64,000 nt of DNA from Rhynchopus euleeides (taxonomy: Eukaryota > Euglenozoa > Diplonemea > Diplonemida > Diplonemidae): assembly GCA_963210315.1 (NCBI GenBank), contig OY723317.1, positions 496,001-560,000 of the forward strand, given 5' to 3'. Positions 56,901 through 64,000 of the stretch are shown here, one piece after another (the first letter of the stretch is position 1; every line of letters begins with the position of its first letter). Under the pieces are notes generated by a model. That model had not been told where the DNA came from. It worked only from the letters and a program-made list of their open reading frames with translations, and ran no database searches. The position numbers and the translations under genes are program-made.

Positions 56901-59900
56901 CCTAAGTCCTCAACACCCATTTCAGCACTCTCCTGCAGTCGGACACTTCTGCCTAAGTCCTCAACACCCATTTCAGCACTCTCCTGCAGTCGGACACTTC
57001 TGCCTAGGTCCTAAACACCCATTTCAGCACTCTCCTGCAGTCGGACACTTCTGCCTAGGTCCTAAACACCCATTTCAGCACTCTCCTGCAGTCGCACACC
57101 TCGGCCTAAGTCCTCAACACCCATTTCAGCACTCTCCTGCAGTCGGACACTTCTGCCTAGGTCCTAAACACCCATTTCAGCACTCTCCTGCAGTCGGACA
57201 CTTCTGCCTAGGTCCTAAACACCCATTTCAGCACTCTCCTGCAGTCGGACACTTCTGCCTAGGTCCTAAACACCCATTTCAGCACTCTCCTGCAGTCGCA
57301 CACCTCTGCCTAAGTCCTCAACACCCATTTCAGCACTCTCCTGCAGTCGGACACTTCTGCCTAAGTCCTCAACACCCATTTCAGCACTCTCCTGCAGTCG
57401 GACACTTCTGCCTAGGTCCTAAACACCCATTTCAGCACTCTCCTGCGGTCGCAAACCTCTGCCTAAGTCCTCAACACCCATTTCAGCACTCTCCTGCAGT
57501 CGCACACCTCTGCCTAAGTCCTCAACACCCATTTCAGCACTCTCCTGCAGTCGCACACCTCGGCCTAAGTCCTCAACACCCATTTCAGCACTCTCCTGCA
57601 GTCGGACACTTCTGCCTAGGTCCTAAACACCCATTTCAGCACTCTCCTGCAGTCGGACACTTCTGCCTAGGTCCTAAACACCCATTTCAGCACTCTCCTG
57701 CAGTCGCACACCTCTGCCTAAGTCCTCAACACCCATTTCAGCACTCTCCTGCAGTCGCACACCTCGGCCTAAGTCCTCAACACCCATTTCAGCACTCTCC
57801 TGCAGTCGGACACTTCTGCCTAGGTCCTAAACACCCATTTCAGCACTCTCCTGCAGTCGGACACTTCTGCCTAGGTCCTAAACACCCATTTCAGCACTCT
57901 CCTGCAGTCGGACACTTCTGCCTAGGTACTAAACACCCATTTCAGCACTCTCCTGCAGTCGGACACTTCTGCCTAGGTCCTAAACACCCATTTCAGCACT
58001 CTCCTGCAGTCGGACACTTCTGCCTAGGTCCTCAACACCCATTTCAGCACTCTCCTGCAGTCGGACACTTCTGCCTAGGTCCTAAACACCCATTTCAGCA
58101 CTCTCCTGCAGTCGGACACTTCTGCCTAGGTCCTAAACACCCATTTCAGCACTCTCCTGCGGTCGCAAACCTCTGCCTAAGTCCTCAACACCCATTTCAG
58201 CACTCTCCTGCAGTCGCACACCTCGGCCTAAGTCCTCAACACCCATTTCAGCACTCTCCTGCAGTCGGACACTTCTGCCTAGGTCCTAAACACCCATTTC
58301 AGCACTCTCCTGCAGTCGGACACTTCTGCCTAGGTCCTAAACACCCATTTCAGCACTCTCCTGCAGTCGGACACTTCTGCCTAGGTCCTAAACACCCATT
58401 TCAGCACTCTCCTGCAGTCGCACACCTCTGCCTAAGTCCTCAACACCCATTTCAGCACTCTCCTGCAGTCGGACACTTCTGCCTAAGTCCTCAACACCCA
58501 TTTCAGCACTCTCCTGCAGTCGGACACTTCTGCCTAGGTCCTAAACACCCATTTCAGCACTCTCCTGCGGTCGCAAACCTCTGCCTAAGTCCTCAACACC
58601 CATTTCAGCACTCTCCTGCAGTCGGACACTTCTGCCTAGGTCCTAAACACCCATTTCAGCACTCTCCTGCAGTCGGACACTTCTGCCTAGGTCCTAAACA
58701 CCCATTTCAGCACTCTCCTGCAGTCGCACACCTCTGCCTAAGTCCTCAACACCCATTTCAGCACTCTCCTGCAGTCGCACACCTCGGCCTAAGTCCTCAA
58801 CACCCATTTCAGCACTCTCCTGCAGTCGGACACTTCTGCCTAGGTCCTAAACACCCATTTCAGCACTCTCCTGCAGTCGGACACTTCTGCCTAGGTCCTA
58901 AACACCCATTTCAGCACTCTCCTGCAGTCGGACACTTCTGCCTAGGTACTAAACACCCATTTCAGCACTCTCCTGCAGTCGGACACTTCTGCCTAGGTCC
59001 TCAACACCCATTTCAGCACTCTCCTGCAGTCGGACACTTCTGCCTAGGTCCTAAACACCCATTTCAGCACTCTCCTGCAGTCGGACACTTCTGCCTAGGT
59101 CCTAAACACCCATTTCAGCACTCTCCTGCGGTCGCAAACCTCTGCCTAAGTCCTCAACACCCATTTCAGCACTCTCCTGCAGTCGCACACCTCGGCCTAA
59201 GTCCTCAACACCCATTTCAGCACTCTCCTGCAGTCGGACACTTCTGCCTAGGTCCTAAACACCCATTTCAGCACTCTCCTGCAGTCGGACACTTCTGCCT
59301 AGGTCCTAAACACCCATTTCAGCACTCTCCTGCAGTCGGACACTTCTGCCTAGGTCCTAAACACCCATTTCAGCACTCTCCTGCAGTCGCACACCTCTGC
59401 CTAAGTCCTCAACACCCATTTCAGCACTCTCCTGCAGTCGGACACTTCTGCCTAAGTCCTCAACACCCATTTCAGCACTCTCCTGCAGTCGGACACTTCT
59501 GCCTAGGTCCTAAACACCCATTTCAGCACTCTCCTGCGGTCGCAAACCTCTGCCTAAGTCCTCAACACCCATTTCAGCACTCTCCTGCAGTCGCACACCT
59601 CTGCCTAAGTCCTCAACACCCATTTCAGCACTCTCCTGCAGTCGCACACCTCGGCCTAAGTCCTCAACACCCATTTCAGCACTCTCCTGCAGTCGGACAC
59701 TTCTGCCGAGGTCCTAAACACCCATTTCAGCACTCTCCTGCAGTCGGACACTTCTGCCTAGGTCCTAAACACCCATTTCAGCACTCTCCTGCAGTCGCAC
59801 ACCTCTGCCTAGGTCCTAAACACCCATTTCAGCACTCTCCTGCAGTCGCACACCTCTGCCTAAGTCCTCAACACCCATTTCAGCACTCTCCTGCAGTCGG

Positions 59901-62900
59901 ACACTTCTGCCTAAGTCCTCAACACCCATTTCAGCACTCTCCTGCAGTCGGACACTTCTGCCTAGGTCCTAAACACCCATTTCAGCACTCTCCTGCGGTC
60001 GCAAACCTCTGCCTAAGTCCTCAACACCCATTTCAGCACTCTCCTGCAGTCGGACACCTCTGCCTAAGTCCTCAACACCCATTTCAGCACTCTCCTGCAG
60101 TCGGACACTTCTGCCTAGGTCCTAAACACCCATTTCAGCACTCTCCTGCAGTCGGACACTTCTGCCTAAGTCCTCAACACCCATTTCGGCACTCTCCTGC
60201 AGTCGCACACCTCTGCCTAAGTCCTCAACACCCATTTCAGCACTCTCCTGCAGTCGGACACTTCTGCCTAGGTCCTAAACACCCATTTCAGCATTCTCCT
60301 GCAGTCGGACACTTCTGCCTAAGTCCTCAACACCCATTTCGGCACTCTCCTGCAGTCGCACACCTCTGCCAAAGTCCTCAACACCCATTTCAGCACTCTC
60401 CTGCAGTCGCACACCTCTGCCTAGGTCCTAAACACCCATTTCAGCACTCTCCTGCAGTCGCACACCTCTGCCTAAGTCCTCAACACCCATTTCAGCACTC
60501 TCCTGCAGTCGGACACTTCTGCCTAAGTCCTCAACACCCATTTCAGCACTCTCCTGCAGTCGGACACTTCTGCCTAGGTCCTAAACACCCATTTCAGCAC
60601 TCTCCTGCAGTCGGACACTTCTGCCTAGGTCCTAAACACCCATTTCAGCACTCTCCTGCGGTCGCAAACCTCTGCCTAAGTCCTCAACACCCATTTCAGC
60701 ACTCTCCTGCAGTCGGACACCTCTGCCTAAGTCCTCAACACCCATTTCAGCACACTCCTGCAGTCGGACACTTCTGCCTAGGTCCTAAACACCCATTTCA
60801 GCACTCTCCTGCGGTCGCAAACCTCTGCCTAAGTCCTCAACACCCATTTCAGCACTCTCCTGCAGTCGCACACCTCTGCCGAAGTCCTCAACACCCATTT
60901 CAGCACTCTCCTGCAGTCGCACACCTCTGCCTAAGTCCTCAACACCCATTTCAGCACTCTCCTGCAGTCGGACACTTCTGCCTAGGTCCTAAACACCCAT
61001 TTCAGCACTCTCCTGCAGTCGCACACCTCTGCCTAAGTCCTCAACACCCATTTCAGCACTCTCCTGCAGTCGCACACCTCTGCCTAAGTCCTCAACACCC
61101 ATTTCAGCACTCTCCTGCAGTCGGACACTTCTGCCTAGGTCCTAAACACCCATTTCAGCACTCTCCTGCAGTCGGACACTTCTGCCTAAGTCCTCAACAC
61201 CCATTTCAGCACTCTCCTGCAGTCGGACACTTCTGCCTAGGTCCTAAACACCCATTTCAGCACTCTCCTGCAGTCGGACACTTCTGCCTAGGTACTAAAC
61301 ACCCATTTCAGCACTCTCCTGCAGTCGGACACTTCTGCCTAGGTCCTAAACACCCATTTCAGCACTCTCCTGCAGTCGGACACTTCTGCCTAGGTCCTCA
61401 ACACCCATTTCAGCACTCTCCTGCAGTCGGACACTTCTGCCTAGGTCCTAAACACCCATTTCAGCACTCTCCTGCAGTCGGACACTTCTGCCTAGGTCCT
61501 AAACACCCATTTCAGCACTCTCCTGCGGTCGCAAACCTCTGCCTAAGTCCTCAACACCCATTTCAGCACTCTCCTGCAGTCGCACACCTCGGCCTAAGTC
61601 CTCAACACCCATTTCAGCACTCTCCTGCAGTCGGACACTTCTGCCTAGGTCCTAAACACCCATTTCAGCACTCTCCTGCAGTCGGACACTTCTGCCTAGG
61701 TCCTAAACACCCATTTCAGCACTCTCCTGCAGTCGCACACCTCTGCCTAAGTCCTCAACACCCATTTCAGCACTCTCCTGCAGTCGGACACTTCAGCCTA
61801 AGTCCTCAACACCCATTTCAGCACTCTCCTGCAGTCGGACACTTCTGCCTAGGTCCTAAACACCCATTTCAGCACTCTCCTGCAGTCGGACACTTCTGCC
61901 TAGGTCCTAAACACCCATTTCAGCATTCTCCTGCAGTCGGACACTTCTGCCTAGGTCCTAAACACCCATTTCAGCACTCTCCTGCAGTCGGACACTTCTG
62001 CCTAGGTCCTAAACACCCATTTCAGCACTCTCCTGCAGTCGGACACTTCTGCCTAGGTCCTCAACACCCATTTCAGCACTCTCCTGCAGTCGCACACCTC
62101 TGCCTAGGTCCTAAACACCCATTTCAGCACTCTCCTGCAGTCGCACACCTCTGCCTAAGTCCTCAACACCCATTTCAGCACTCTCCTGCAGTCGGACACT
62201 TCTGCCTAAGTCCTCAACACCCATTTCAGCACTCTCCTGCAGTCGGACACTTCTGCCTAGGTCCTAAACACCCATTTCAGCACTCTCCTGCAGTCGGACA
62301 CTTCTGCCTAGGTCCTAAACACCCATTTCAGCACTCTCCTGCAGTCGGACACTTCTGCCTAGGTCCTAAACACCCATTTCAGCACTCTCCTGCGGTCGCA
62401 AACCTCTGCCTAAGTCCTCAACACCCATTTCAGCACTCTCCTGCAGTCGGACACTTCTGTCTAGGTCCTAAACACCCATTTCAGCACTCTCCTGCAGTCG
62501 GACACTTCTGCCTAAGTCCTCAACACCCATTTCGGCACTCTCCTGCAGTCGCACACCTCTGCCTAAGTCCTCAACACCCATTTCAGCACTCTCCTGCAGT
62601 CGGACACTTCTGCCTAGGTCCTAAACACCCATTTCAGCATTCTCCTGCAGTCGGACACTTCTGCCTAAGTCCTCAACACCCATTTCGGCACTCTCCTGCA
62701 GTCGCACACCTCTGCCAAAGTCCTCAACACCCATTTCAGCACTCTCCTGCAGTCGCACACCTCTGCCTAGGTCCTAAACACCCATTTCAGCACTCTCCTG
62801 CAGTCGCACACCTCTGCCTAAGTCCTCAACACCCATTTCAGCACTCTCCTGCAGTCGGACACTTCTGCCTAAGTCCTCAACACCCATTTCAGCACTCTCC

Positions 62901-64000
62901 TGCAGTCGGACACTTCTGCCTAGGTCCTAAACACCCATTTCAGCACTCTCCTGCAGTCGGACACTTCTGCCTAGGTCCTAAACACCCATTTCAGCACTCT
63001 CCTGCGGTCGCAAACCTCTGCCTAAGTCCTCAACACCCATTTCAGCACTCTCCTGCAGTCGGATACCTCTGCCTAAGTCCTCAACACCCATTTCAGCACT
63101 CTCCTGCAGTCGGACACTTCTGCCTAGGTCCTAAACACCCATTTCAGCACTCTCCTGCAGTCGGACACTTCTGCCTAAGTCCTCAACACCCATTTCGGCA
63201 CTCTCCTGCAGTCGCACACCTCTGCCTAAGTCCTCAACACCCATTTCAGCACTCTCCTGCAGTCGGACACTTCTGCCTAGGTCCTAAACACCCATTTCAG
63301 CACTCTCCTGCAGTCGGACACTTCTGCCTAAGTCCTCAACACCCATTTCGGCACTCTCCTGCAGTCGGATACCTCTGCCTAAGTCCTCAACACCCATTTC
63401 AGCACTCTCCTGCAGTCGGACACTTCTGCCTAGGTCCTAAACACCCATTTCAGCATTCTCCTGCAGTCGGACACTTCTGCCTAAGTCCTCAACACCCATT
63501 TCAGCACTCTCCTGCAGTCGGACACTTCTGCCTAGGTCCTAAACACCCATTTCAGCACTCTCCTGCAGTCGGACACTTCTGCCTAGGTCCTAAACACCCA
63601 TTTCAGCACTCTCCTGCGGTCGCAAACCTCTGCCTAAGTCCTCAACACCCATTTCAGCACTCTCCTGCAGTCGGATACCTCTGCCTAAGTCCTCAACACC
63701 CATTTCAGCACTCTCCTGCAGTCGGACACTTCTGCCTAGGTCCTAAACACCCATTTCAGCACTCTCCTGCAGTCGGACACTTCTGCCTAGGTCCTCAACA
63801 CCCATTTCAGCACTCTCCTGCAGTCGGACACTTCTGCCTAGGTCCTAAACACCCATTTCAGCACTCTCCTGCAGTCGGACACTTCTGCCTAGGTCCTAAA
63901 CACCCATTTCAGCACTCTCCTGCGGTCGCAAACCTCTGCCTAAGTCCTCAACACCCATTTCAGCACTCTCCTGCAGTCGCACACCTCGGCCTAAGTCCTC
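23459..64000. repeat. 51-bp satellite array, about 795 monomers, continues past the right edge
   Basis: The monomer contains AACACCCATTTCAGCACTCT, a PstI site (CTGCAG) in most copies, and either GCCTAGGTCCTAAAC (type 1) or GCCTAAGTCCTCAAC (type 2). The middle varies as GTCGGACACTT, GTCGGACACCT, GTCGCACACCT or CGGTCGCAAACCT. Length is almost invariant: the word CAGCACTCTC at 23471 and at 63961 is 794 units apart, minus 4 bases explained by two 49-bp monomers (near 37189 and 46317). Type 2 monomers are open in one minus-strand frame (17 residues per unit), while type 1 has TAG in that frame, so the array does not encode a long protein. Such homogeneous arrays typically mark subtelomeric or centromeric heterochromatin. 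Confidence 0.98.

Noticed and set aside
23459-64000. CRISPR-like array
   Set aside because: The repeat has no unique spacers. Adjacent monomers join directly, variants are shared among all units, and the window is eukaryotic with no cas genes.

Overview
The window looks like nuclear DNA of a GC-rich protist, not a bacterium or virus. A 1,071-aa gene is best read with two GT-AG introns, the proteins carry long Gln/Gly/Ser/Lys homopolymers, one gene encodes DUF4116 repeats, and about two thirds of the window is satellite DNA. DUF4116 repeats and low-complexity-rich proteins fit alveolate-type algae (a chromerid such as Vitrella was my first thought), but I cannot fix the taxon from sequence alone.

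Layout. (1) 1-14,706 holds three genes, all on the minus strand: a PH-domain plus kinase-fold protein whose 3' end lies beyond the left edge (1-1482), a large low-complexity/coiled-coil protein of unknown function (8080-11759, three exons), and a ubiquitin-like plus DUF4116-repeat protein (13450-14706). (2) The spaces between them are filled by non-coding inverted-repeat elements. Four (4871-6017, 6020-6835, 6838-7721, 16772-17930) have termini of the form TA|GG...CC|TA. The first three form a chain in which neighbours share a single TA. A fifth (12571-13256) has different TA-flanked ends. I see no transposase in any of them, so they look like non-autonomous MITE/foldback elements. (3) 14,850-22,600 has no gene I can support. 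It is a mosaic of diverged dispersed repeats: one GC-rich module occurs four times, and smaller modules two or three times. It also holds a 51-bp minisatellite (20794-21282). (4) From 22,601 to the right edge everything is tandem repeat: 18 exact copies of a G-rich decamer, a hairpin, 62 copies of a second decamer, then about 795 copies of a 51-bp satellite that fills 23459-64000 and continues past the window.

How it fits together. Nothing suggests an operon or a shared pathway for the three genes. The PH/kinase protein lacks the catalytic residues of all three core kinase motifs and is probably a lipid-binding pseudokinase. The DUF4116 gene stops inside a repeat, and degenerate repeat sequence follows it up to the TA-flanked element. 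The rightward change from genes to dispersed repeats to pure satellite is what one expects at the edge of a subtelomeric or pericentromeric block, though the sequence does not say which.
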